Shown piece after piece: positions 28,801-36,096 of a DNA stretch of 64,000 nt (position 1 is its first letter; each line of letters begins with the position of its first letter). A model generated the notes under the pieces. It was not told the DNA's origin, searched no databases, and was given only the letters and a program-made list of their open reading frames with translations. The stretch is from positions 1 to 64,000 of the forward strand of contig NZ_FNGM01000024.1 in the NCBI RefSeq assembly GCF_900102965.1, read 5' to 3'. Position numbers and translations under genes: made by a program. This stretch comes from Paenibacillus jilunlii (GTDB lineage: Bacteria; Bacillota; Bacilli; Paenibacillales; Paenibacillaceae).

Positions 28801-31130
28801 TCCTTCAACTGATTGATCCAATATTGGCTTGTGGCAAGTTCTTCTGTCCCGGCCCAGTCTCCGGTCACACTAGACATAAACCGCAGCTTCACCGGTTGGA
28901 ACTGCACCGCCTGTAGAGCTGCCCGATATTCATCCAGGATGGATTCCACTCTCGACGTATGAATCACCTTCGCCATGGGGAGCGGTGTGCAGACACATTT
29001 GCTCTGCTTCAGCTTCTCTTCCAGCTCAAGCACCTCATTTGCGGGACCGCCCACCACGCAAGATACCTGATTATCAATGGCAATTTCAAGGGAGCCGCCT
29101 AACAGAGGCAGAACCTTATCGGGCGGGAGCGGAATACTGAGCATGATTCCATCCGGAAGCTGCTGAAAGAGCTGGCCCCGTTTGAGAACCAAAGGAATAG
29201 CCTGCTCCAGGGTGAATAACCCGGAAATCGTACCAGCGATATATTCTCCGAGACTGTATCCAATTACAACATCCGGCTTGATGCCCCATTCCATGAGCAA
29301 GCCTGCCAACGCGTATCCGAAAATAAAGAGGATGACCAGGTTATAGTCCGGCCGGGCCATGAATTCCCGCGCCTGCTCTGTTTCTTCATCGCTCGGAAAC
29401 AGGATGGCCTGATAGTCAGTTTCCGAATGTATCCGCAGGATCGCAAAGCACTGATCCAGATATTTGCGGAATATCGGTTCGTTGTGATACAGCTCCCTTC
29501 CCATGTTGACATATTGGGCACCCTGTCCCGAGAACATGAACACAATTTGCTCAGGCGCTTCCCCCGCACGGTACACCTGTGGCTGCCTGGCATCCTTCTT
29601 GCGTAATCCTTCGATCAGTTGTTTATTGTCCCGGCAGATGATTTGCTTACGGAATTCGAAGGGCTTTCTGCCTGCTTGCAAGGTATAGGCAACATCCCGG
29701 ATACGGATGTCCGGATGCTCTTCCAAATGGTTCGCCAGATTCTCTGTCATGTTCTCCAGCGATTCCATGCTCTGCGCGGACAGCAGGATCAGCTGCGGCT
29801 GTAAATCCTCTTCCAGTTCCTCCACGGGCAGGGGAGCTTGCTCCAGTATTAGATGTGCATTCATCCCCCCCACACCGAATGAACTGACGCCCGCCCGCAA
29901 TGGATGGGAGGACAGCGGCCAATCCATCAGACCGGTATTGATCGCAAACGGATATTTTTCCATTTCCAGAAGCGGATTACTTTTCGAAAAGTTAACCATT
30001 GGCGGAAGCTGCCGGTGCTTCAGCGCCAGCACGGCTTTTATGAATCCCGCTACCCCGGAAGCTGCATCCAGATGGCCAATATTGTTCTTGACGGAACCTA
30101 ATATGCATGGGGACTGCCTGGTGTGAAAAATTTGCTGAAGCGCCGTAAATTCAATGGTATCCCCAAGCTGAGTTCCGGTGCCATGCGTTTCGATGTAAGA
30201 AATGCTGTCAGGATCGACTTCAGAGACCTGCAGAGCGCTCTCAATGACTTCCCGCTGTCCCTCTACACTTGGTGCCATATAACCCGCTTTACGGTTCCCG
30301 TCGTTGTTGACCGCGCTGCCCTTGATGACCGCCCAGATGTGATCCTTATCCGCAAGTGCAGTTTCCAAAGGCTTCAGCACAACGGCGCCGGTTCCGTTCC
30401 CAAACAGAATGCCCGAGGCTTGCTCATCAAAGGCCCGGATATGCCCGTCTTTGGAAAGAAAATGACCCTCTTGATATAAATATCCGCTTCGATGCGGAAT
30501 TAAGATAGAGCTTCCGCCTGCAATCGCCATGTCACATTCGCCGCTCAGCAGACTTCGGCAAGCCGCATGAATGGCAGTAAGCGATGTGGAGCAGGCTGTC
30601 GTGAGCGTCATGCTCGGCCCTTTCAGATTGAACTTGTAGGAGATCCGGGAAGCAAGAAAATCCTTATTGCTTAACTGAATTTCGGAAAATGCGTCCCGGT
30701 GCTCCCCTTCATAGGAATAGACTCTCGCATTCCAGTTGTAGTTGCTGGATGCCCCGGCAAACACGCCAATCAAACCGGGATAAGTATCGGGAACATACCC
30801 TGCATCCTCCAGCGATTCCCAGGCCACCTCATGAAACAGCCGCACCTGCGGGTCCATCACCAGCGCATCTTTGGGGCTGTAGCCAAAAAACCTTTCATCA
30901 AAATACTCAAACCGGTCAAGAACCGCGCCCGCTTTTACATAGTTTTCATTATTCAGGAACTCAGCCGTAACGCCTTCGCGTCTCAGCTCTTCATCCGTAA
31001 AATCGGTAACCGATTCCAGCCCGTCCTTTAGATTGTTCCAAAATTGTTCGCGGTTGTTTGCTCCCGGAAACCGGCATGCCAAGCCGATAACGGCTATCTC
31101 TAATCCGTTGTAATTTGATGGATCAGCCAT
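22875..31130 (-). CDS. Hybrid PKS-NRPS, KS-AT-KR-ACP-C-A-PCP plus half C domain
   Basis: A 2751-residue protein and the only one here with an apparently intact internal AT. KS (about 11-430, TTACSTS, HGTGT, NIGHL); AT (about 530-830) with FSGQGAQY, GYSLGEY instead of GHSLGEY, and AKVIHTS where malonyl or methylmalonyl enzymes show HAFH or YASH; KR (about 1140-1390); ACP (GGDSL near 1456); C (about 1515-1960) with HHLVSDE, whose usual final Gly is Glu; A (about 1965-2470) with TSGSTGKPKG, SFDIFGLELF and YGPTETTIW; PCP (GGTSI near 2500). The by-eye A code D-I-L-Q-L-G-M-I-W-K is very close to the glycine code I know, so glycine is likely. The last 200 or so residues look like only the C-terminal lobe of a condensation domain. 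It starts 8 bases inside the preceding gene behind GGGAG. Confidence 0.94.
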   Translation of the reverse strand: MADPSNYNGLEIAVIGLACRFPGANNREQFWNNLKDGLESVTDFTDEELRREGVTAEFLNNENYVKAGAVLDRFEYFDERFFGYSPKDALVMDPQVRLFHEVAWESLEDAGYVPDTYPGLIGVFAGASSNYNWNARVYSYEGEHRDAFSEIQLSNKDFLASRISYKFNLKGPSMTLTTACSTSLTAIHAACRSLLSGECDMAIAGGSSILIPHRSGYLYQEGHFLSKDGHIRAFDEQASGILFGNGTGAVVLKPLETALADKDHIWAVIKGSAVNNDGNRKAGYMAPSVEGQREVIESALQVSEVDPDSISYIETHGTGTQLGDTIEFTALQQIFHTRQSPCILGSVKNNIGHLDAASGVAGFIKAVLALKHRQLPPMVNFSKSNPLLEMEKYPFAINTGLMDWPLSSHPLRAGVSSFGVGGMNAHLILEQAPLPVEELEEDLQPQLILLSAQSMESLENMTENLANHLEEHPDIRIRDVAYTLQAGRKPFEFRKQIICRDNKQLIEGLRKKDARQPQVYRAGEAPEQIVFMFSGQGAQYVNMGRELYHNEPIFRKYLDQCFAILRIHSETDYQAILFPSDEETEQAREFMARPDYNLVILFIFGYALAGLLMEWGIKPDVVIGYSLGEYIAGTISGLFTLEQAIPLVLKRGQLFQQLPDGIMLSIPLPPDKVLPLLGGSLEIAIDNQVSCVVGGPANEVLELEEKLKQSKCVCTPLPMAKVIHTSRVESILDEYRAALQAVQFQPVKLRFMSSVTGDWAGTEELATSQYWINQLKEKVSFVKAIQHLADKRTLFIEIGPGHDLSALVKRTFGQDPKVQVLNLIPIGSSKVSEQQHLYDRIGKLWQYGYSADWNTFSPQGRRIPLPTYAFMRKKFWLEEPSFPGRAGSQSYRMTRKNIEEWYYVPSWKRLTPVNQATPSQAKPERRRLIFGDHSSAGHKLTDKWKAVSKGCVTVYKGEQRAKCSADELVINPARDEDYEWLFQELHAASFIPDEMIHLWSLSFDQKEVHALVPDAGLDDGYYSLLAIAKACGQQLSGHPLELKVISNGVCEVMGGDGTFPHKATMLGPVKVIPLEYPTLRCSFFDMDLLPDDSRLDNIIDSLVPQLAAAKWEGVVAVRNNSFWVPTCNAVTLDTQHAMKIQPDGKYLITGGLGGIGLAVAGFLARQAGVELILVGRTPFPPKEEWAEWSAPHFAEEIHRLTEIENSGGTIHILQADISNPAEVQALLTQVEHTVGGLTGVIHAAGVADGELIQRSTRESSKNMLAAKVDGTLWLYEALRGKPLDFFILCSSLSSYLPAIGQAGYCAANAFLDSFAFYAHVQNSAFPVLSVNWERWRGTGMSRRIEALHKELTGLELEGTITEGEGVQIFSRIGNLAVPQVIISAFEMNERVQLHEQAGSPLDFEGAENIPHQQPDTGKFGRPSLTTEYVPPRNEREREIAQLWEAQFGVQPVGMDDSLFELGGDSLMALSILARVQKQWNERIPMAYFINHPTVAGLSSYMEQITPIVPNGVRPAAPKDYYPLTSVQKRVYFLQKMHSMTTVYNNPGIYQLESEIDIGLLRQIFQKILQRHEILRTSFGFAGEEVVQTVHQSVEFSIEELDAREAGMDEVIAGFIRPFELEKAPLLRVGYLRDKRILLIDMHHLVSDEMSYRLLIQDFLALYEGRELAVLPLQYKDYAAWQSGMKDSPAFVSQQQYWLDQFADGAYETKLQLPLDFKPPLIQSYEGDFIRFDVDAYTSRGFKQMLKTEGVTLNMGLLALYAVVLFKICQQETVIIGTPVSGRKHTDLEHVIGPFVDTVALKLSMGAQASFAEFLQEVKQTLSSALDHQEYPFEELIGSLDMERDLSRNPLFETMFSYREVYDKTNQIGGVREITSLYKHKTAMFTIRFTAWEEGPQIGCEIEYSTTRLSRETMQRFAGFFEQLMQQVLNGPARPLTEIAMITDMEKQQILFGFNQTHSIVEPGQNIVSLFERQAEEHPEKVAVAAGLTRVSYAEFNHAVNQLAHYLQKNGVTRGTPVGIYLERSPDAAVAILAVLKAGGCYVPVDPSIPIRRILQIQEEAGLAVMLSSSGLTGQAKLECRRMILLDREREAISQESSANPGNGVEASQTAYMIFTSGSTGKPKGVKIPHRALTNFLLSMAKKPGMTAEDKLLSVTTLSFDIFGLELFLPLVTGALVVLATNREAADGRVLGQLLEAHGITVMQATPATWKMLLLSGYSGSSRLKALCGGESLPLDVARELLPKVGSLWNMYGPTETTIWSTVAEITNAGQILIGKPIDNTQIYILDQNHNPVPLGVYGEMYIGGAGVADGYVNHQQLTEQNFVDNPFSTLYPKMYRTGDIARFLPDGTLQCEGRMDDQVKIRGFRIELSEIQAVIATYPGIKDNVVVVESSLPNEEEPESGDKKSITSYMVLSGPEAVNIDELKSYLLERLPSYMIPVQFFIIDQIPLSANQKTDKKKLRTMQQKLLVSEKAYKEPVSEVEKQISSIWMKLLHKETISITDSYFDLGGTSITVVLLQEQLREAFGVPLQVADIFSHPTVERLAGFIEKKITPEASLWIKGVTMPSGYYLTAIDRNEQMKLRLELEPAAAQSLVHIADSHGMRTEEVILSLLFYVLNQISREEMIEITLLDGNNGVHQACIDFSELEDFDSLFIKIKDMVSDIQSQRSPAEGTRIEEKDEKNLFLLFPLTSSAAAGLSFPFNALWTWEISRREKIIVQLDYDGLLWKAAALSKMVQGFTQLANQLASRLYIP

Positions 31131-34100
31131 TTTGCAGCTCCCTTCCTTTGTTCCGCAGCATTTTTAGTTTATCCATCCCTCTATTGACGGTCTCGGTACG
31201 GTCAAACGCCTGAGCATTGCGTGTTTCCTTTTCTCCGCCCTTCAAATAACCCGCCAGCTTCTTAATCGTCGGATATTCATACCAGGAGGAAATCAGGATG
31301 GGCCTGTTGACATGCTGCTGGATGGAGTCATTCATGCCCACAATGTCGATAGAGGTAATCCCTGCATCAAAGAAGTTCTCGTCTGCCCCCATGCCGGAAA
31401 GGCCTGTTGCTTCCCTGATCCTCTCCTGCAACAGCTGTTCGATGGACAGCTCTTTGTGGTTCTCCCGTTGGCTGCCCGGTCCATTATTCCGCGAATGGTT
31501 CACCCACAAGGCTAACCTGGGTTCAAGCTCTGTAGTCGAAACCACAATATGTTCCGTCTTGTTCATAACCTCGAACAAAGCTTTCATAATCGCTTCGCCT
31601 TCCGCCGGATGAATAAACTGATCTAAGCGTTCATTGGCGGCTGTGCTGCCCGCCTTGTCAGAAGCTGAAAAGTTCCAGGCATCCCAATCCACAGCCATCC
31701 ACCTGGTCCGGTTCTGCTGTTGGTTCATCATCTGCACAAAGCTATTCATAAATTGGTTGGCAGCCGTATAGGCGACTAATCCGATCCCCCCAAGAATCGT
31801 AGAAATCGATGAATTGACCATACAGTATTCGATTGCTTTCCCGCGGAGCATCTGCTCAAGAATCATCAATCCCCGCATCTTCACCTCAAACTCTGCTTCG
31901 CACATTTCCCGGGTAATGTTGGATATGGAATTATGAAAGAAATCGCTTACAACAGTACCTGCCGAATAGATGACTCCCTGTAATCTGCCGTGTGTACGCT
32001 CTATGGTTGTGAACAGCTCGTTCATTTGCTTCTCATCACTTACCTGCACCTGATAAAGATATACCTGGGCTCCCTGTTCCTGAAGTTCTATTATTTTACG
32101 GATTTTTTGATTGATGACGTCATTCTCGGGATACAGGGCAAGCCTTTCTTGCCATTCCTCTTCTGGGGGAAAGGCTGCTCTTCCAGTCAGGATAAGGGTT
32201 CCCGCACCTTGTTCGGCCAAAGCCTTTGCCGCAGTCAGGCCAATACCGCCTAATCCTCCAAGAATCAAATGTCCCCCGTTCCGCTTCTGCTTCAAATCTA
32301 CTGGATGATCAATCTGCATGGGCTCAAAAGTGCGGACCCATTTCCGTCTGCCCCGCACCGCCAAGAATCTTTCCGGGCCGGGCTTAATGAATTCTCCAAC
32401 CAGAAGCTCCACGGCATCTTGATTATGCTTGCCGGTATCTTCACCGGCTATCTCTATTAATGCGGTGCGGACGTTTTGTAATTCCTGCTGAATCACATGT
32501 ACGGCACCGGTTGCCGCTGCACTTGACGGGGTCAAGACTTCATTCCCCATAATGGATTGAAAAGCGGGAGTCACGACCGTCAGCTGGATCTGCTGGTGAA
32601 TCCCGATCATGCCAAAGGACTTGCCCATATGCAGCAGGCTGTAAAAACCGCCGGGGTCCGGCATGTATTCCCCGTTGCTCCACATATGAACGATTTTCCA
32701 TACGGGGTAGGCCGTCTGAAATACATGCCGAAACACCTGGAGGTAATGCTCTGCATTGCCCGGATCCATTACGTATTGATCCCGGTGGATCTGGCTAAAG
32801 CCGGCCCCCATCTTTACCGTACACACTCTATTCCCTTTTGCTGTCAGGGATGCTTGTATCCCTTCCCCCAATCCGCTGTCATCTATAAACAACAGGAATG
32901 TGTCCGCTTGGCTATCCTCCAGCCTGGAGTCAGATGAGTCATAATACTGCTTCCAGACCGGGCGGTACAACCACTTTCCGGTCGGTTTTTTTCGCGGAAC
33001 GGTTTGCGGGACTTGCTCTTTCCTTTCATGCCAATACCGCTGCCTGTCAAAAGCATAAGCAGGGAGTGTTACGCGTTTTCTGCTCTCCTTGAAATAGAAC
33101 GGCTGCCAGTCTACTGCTCCGCCATTCATCCATATTTCCCCTAATTTACTGTAAAAGATAAAATCAGCAGGTTCATCGTGAACTTGCTGACGCAGTAAAG
33201 AAACCACGCCCAGACACTTCAACGCCCCGTCTGTTTCGTTTTCCATACCTATCTTAATCAGCAGCCGGTTCTCTTGCTCCGGCAGACTGGCCGCTTGAGA
33301 CCTGCTAACAGCTTGACCGCAGGACATCCAAAATCCCTTATGGCGGAGCATTTCTTCGCTTACCCGAATTCCATCGGCGATCATTTCCGCTTCCGAAGCC
33401 TGGACAGGCAGGGTCTGCAGCAAGGAAACCAGCTCTATTTCAAGCAGGGATTGTTGTACCTCTGCCGCATTACGCCATTTCTCCCCGATAAGGATAATTC
33501 GGATCAGGTCATTCATGCTAACCGTTCTGGAGGCATATACCGCCGGGTACACTCCATTTCCCTCTGCAATAAGTACTTCCTTCCGGATGCCCAATGAAAC
33601 CAGATAATCGGCAAGCGCACATTGATAGATAAACTGGCCCAGCTCCGTATACAGGCGTTCCTGATTTCCATGGCGGGGAGCCGCCAAGATTTGCTGCAAA
33701 TCCAGCCCGCCCAGCGTGTGGAGGACAAGCTCATCACTGAAATACGTATCTATGATAGACGCAAAACGTGTTTCCTTTTGATATAATTCATAACCAACTA
33801 TTAACATCTCCCGCTGCTCTGCCGAAAAGAACAAGGCGACAGGCACCTCTTCCCTCCCTTGGCATTCCGCTTGGCTTGAGCCTGTCCTTAGCCATTGTGC
33901 TGCCTCTTCGAGCGAGGAACTGACAACCAATTTCCGGTAAGGAAAATGCTTGCGGCCGGTTTGCAGCGTATAGGCAACATCGGCAGGAGGAAGAGTGGAG
34001 TGACTGCTGAAAAAATCAGCCATTTCCCTGCAGATATGCTCCAAAGACTTCAGCGTTTTGGCGGAAAACAAAAAGACATGGTGCTGTTTGGCGGAAACAT

Positions 34101-35421
34101 CTGAAGATATGGACGGCGCCTCCTCCAGAATAATATGGGCATTGGTTCCTCCAATGCCAAAGGAGCTTACTCCTGCCTTAGGTGCAGCACTTACCTCTTT
34201 CCAGGGCCGCGATGCGGTATTCACATAAAAAGGACTTTCCTCTAGGGATAGTTTCGGATTGGGTGTTTCATGGTTGATGCAGGCAGGGATCACCTGATTC
34301 TTCATAGCCAGCGTAGTTTTTATCAGCCCGATGATGCCTGCAGCCGTATCGAGATGGCCTATATTCGGTTTGACAGAACCAATCGCACAAAACTGCGCCG
34401 GGCCCATTTCGGCCTGATACACTTCCTTAAGCGCCTTGATCTCAATGGCATCCCCCAGTTCCGTCCCGGTCCCGTGGGTTTCAATGTAGCTGATCTCTCC
34501 GGGAGCAACGCCGGCAACACTCAGTGCCTCATGAATCACTTGAGCCTGTCCCACCGGACTTGGTGCAGTAAAACCAATCTTGTGATCACCGTCGTTGTTG
34601 ACAGCCGTGCCGCAGATCACAGCCTGAATATTGTCCCGGTCCCGGACTGCATCCGCCAATCGCTTTAACACCACGATTCCGAGGCCATTCCCGAATACAG
34701 TCCCCTTGGAATCCTTATCAAATACACGGCAATGCCCGTCCGGCGAAACCATGCCTTCCTTTTGATACAGGTAACCGGCCCTTTGCTCGCCCCGTATGGT
34801 GACCCCGCCGGCCAAGGCGAGGTCACATTCCCCGTTCAGCAGGCTTTGGCTGGCCAGATGGACCGCTACCAAAGAGGACGAGCAGGCGGTTTGGACATTG
34901 ACGGAAGGGCCGCGAAGTCCCAGCTTATACGAAACTTTTGACGCTAAGAAGTCTTTTTCATTGCCGATTCCAATCTGCACATGCCCAAGCCTGCCCATCA
35001 ATTCGAGATCTGAATACAGATTCAGAACGTAGGAGCTGATAGATGAACTGGCATATACACCGACCAAATATTTCTCCAGGTCCTGCACACATCCGGCATC
35101 CTCAAGCGCCTCCCAGGCACATTCCAGAAACGCCCGGTGCTGGGGATCGGTAATTTCCGCATCCTTTGCCGTGTAGCGGAAGAAGTCCGCATCAAAGCAG
35201 TCGGCATTCTCGATAACCGCGCCCCGCTTCACATACTGGGGATGATTCAAAATATCTGCTGAAATGCCGCTTGCGGTCAGCTCTTCATCCTTGAATGTCC
35301 TGATGGATTCAACCCCGTGTACAATCTGGTGCCAAAAGGCTGCGGGAGTATCGGCTCCGGGAACACGGCAGGCCAGGCCTATGATTGCAATTTTTGACTG
35401 CATCGCATCATCATCCAACAA
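31123..35421 (-). CDS. Polyketide synthase, KS-AT remnant-KR-ACP
   Basis: A 1432-residue module that should add a two-carbon unit and reduce it to a hydroxyl. KS (about 9-430) has TACSSSL, HGTGT and NIGHL. About 520-740 aligns in position and style with the AT of the neighbouring 22875-31130 protein, but the nucleophile stretch reads IAEGNGVYPAVYAS, so the serine is gone, the first motif is FFSAEQRE instead of FSGQGAQ, and the region is shorter. It is a dead AT. KR (about 1050-1300) has LGGLGGIGLT and NSSISTILGGIGLVAYTAAN, with catalytic residues present. The ACP has GITSI near 1347. A TTG at 35421, 7 bases after GGAGG, is the best start; an ATG 6 codons in has no such site. The malonyl group must come from another protein. 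Confidence 0.94.
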   Translation of the reverse strand: MLDDDAMQSKIAIIGLACRVPGADTPAAFWHQIVHGVESIRTFKDEELTASGISADILNHPQYVKRGAVIENADCFDADFFRYTAKDAEITDPQHRAFLECAWEALEDAGCVQDLEKYLVGVYASSSISSYVLNLYSDLELMGRLGHVQIGIGNEKDFLASKVSYKLGLRGPSVNVQTACSSSLVAVHLASQSLLNGECDLALAGGVTIRGEQRAGYLYQKEGMVSPDGHCRVFDKDSKGTVFGNGLGIVVLKRLADAVRDRDNIQAVICGTAVNNDGDHKIGFTAPSPVGQAQVIHEALSVAGVAPGEISYIETHGTGTELGDAIEIKALKEVYQAEMGPAQFCAIGSVKPNIGHLDTAAGIIGLIKTTLAMKNQVIPACINHETPNPKLSLEESPFYVNTASRPWKEVSAAPKAGVSSFGIGGTNAHIILEEAPSISSDVSAKQHHVFLFSAKTLKSLEHICREMADFFSSHSTLPPADVAYTLQTGRKHFPYRKLVVSSSLEEAAQWLRTGSSQAECQGREEVPVALFFSAEQREMLIVGYELYQKETRFASIIDTYFSDELVLHTLGGLDLQQILAAPRHGNQERLYTELGQFIYQCALADYLVSLGIRKEVLIAEGNGVYPAVYASRTVSMNDLIRIILIGEKWRNAAEVQQSLLEIELVSLLQTLPVQASEAEMIADGIRVSEEMLRHKGFWMSCGQAVSRSQAASLPEQENRLLIKIGMENETDGALKCLGVVSLLRQQVHDEPADFIFYSKLGEIWMNGGAVDWQPFYFKESRKRVTLPAYAFDRQRYWHERKEQVPQTVPRKKPTGKWLYRPVWKQYYDSSDSRLEDSQADTFLLFIDDSGLGEGIQASLTAKGNRVCTVKMGAGFSQIHRDQYVMDPGNAEHYLQVFRHVFQTAYPVWKIVHMWSNGEYMPDPGGFYSLLHMGKSFGMIGIHQQIQLTVVTPAFQSIMGNEVLTPSSAAATGAVHVIQQELQNVRTALIEIAGEDTGKHNQDAVELLVGEFIKPGPERFLAVRGRRKWVRTFEPMQIDHPVDLKQKRNGGHLILGGLGGIGLTAAKALAEQGAGTLILTGRAAFPPEEEWQERLALYPENDVINQKIRKIIELQEQGAQVYLYQVQVSDEKQMNELFTTIERTHGRLQGVIYSAGTVVSDFFHNSISNITREMCEAEFEVKMRGLMILEQMLRGKAIEYCMVNSSISTILGGIGLVAYTAANQFMNSFVQMMNQQQNRTRWMAVDWDAWNFSASDKAGSTAANERLDQFIHPAEGEAIMKALFEVMNKTEHIVVSTTELEPRLALWVNHSRNNGPGSQRENHKELSIEQLLQERIREATGLSGMGADENFFDAGITSIDIVGMNDSIQQHVNRPILISSWYEYPTIKKLAGYLKGGEKETRNAQAFDRTETVNRGMDKLKMLRNKGRELQNG

Positions 35422-35428
35422 TTCAATC

Positions 35429-35433
35429 CCTCC
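35429..35433 (-). promoter_or_regulatory. Ribosome binding site supporting a TTG start
   Basis: GGAGG lies 7 bases before the TTG at 35421, in the 18-base gap after the HAD gene. The in-frame ATG at 35403 is too far from it, so TTG is preferred. Confidence 0.65.
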
Positions 35434-35439
35434 CGCTGC

Positions 35440-36096
35440 TTATAATGAAACTTCGGTGTGCAGAAAAAGAGCCTGCAGCTCATGGCGCAGCTCCTCCACG
35501 TTATACGCGACATAACTGGGGGCTTCCTGCTGGAGGACTTCTACCGGATTGTGTCCCCAGGCGACGGCTATGCTTCTCATCCTCGCCTCACGCGCACAAA
35601 TGATATCGTTCTTGCCATCGCCCACAAAAACCGAATGATCCACCGTCGTATGCAATTGGCCGATGGTACAGAGCAGGCTTTCCGGGTGCGGTTTGGGATG
35701 GGTGACATCGTCGGAACAAACCACGGCATCAAAATAGCTGATTAACCCATGTTGTTCCAGCGTGAGGAGAGTCCGGGGGCGGTCCTTTCCCGTGCAAAGG
35801 CCGCAGAGCCATCCCGCATCCTTAATGTACTGGAGCAGCTCCTCCATGCCGTCTATCATTTGAATGAGATGAATATTTTCTCTGGCAATCCTCCGGTAGT
35901 GCTCTGTCATGTCAAGCGACAGGCCCATCTTGGTAAAAATGTTGGGTATGGAGTCCCCGCTGTGCCCAAGGAATTCCTCGAAAGAAGGGAGCGGGCCATC
36001 GGAAACCAGCCGAAAGCTCTCAAAAAAGGCTTTACGCTGTACTTCCAGGGAATCAATAATTACTCCGTCGAAGTCAAATACTACTGCGTTATTCAT
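35440..36096 (-). CDS. HAD-superfamily phosphatase-like hydrolase
   Basis: A 218-residue HAD hydrolase of the phosphoglycolate phosphatase/beta-phosphoglucomutase type. The motifs are complete: DFDGVIIDS at the start (motif I with both aspartates), the Thr of LCTGKDR (motif II), the Lys of PKPHPE (motif III) and GDGKND (motif IV). A helical cap domain sits between motifs I and II. It probably removes a phosphate from a small molecule in the cytoplasm; the substrate cannot be read from the sequence. It overlaps the upstream synthase stop by 8 bases (GGGAG 8 bases before the ATG) and is followed 18 bases later by the next synthase, so it is translated with the assembly line. That argues for a pathway role, such as trimming a phosphorylated precursor or a housekeeping-like repair role. 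It is not an FkbH-type glyceryl loader: that family has a different, longer architecture. Confidence 0.9.
   Translation of the reverse strand: MNNAVVFDFDGVIIDSLEVQRKAFFESFRLVSDGPLPSFEEFLGHSGDSIPNIFTKMGLSLDMTEHYRRIARENIHLIQMIDGMEELLQYIKDAGWLCGLCTGKDRPRTLLTLEQHGLISYFDAVVCSDDVTHPKPHPESLLCTIGQLHTTVDHSVFVGDGKNDIICAREARMRSIAVAWGHNPVEVLQQEAPSYVAYNVEELRHELQALFLHTEVSL

Noticed and set aside
35440..36096. FkbH-like glyceryl-loading HAD protein
   Set aside because: The length and motif layout fit the small phosphatase/mutase group and no C-terminal acyltransferase-like part is present.
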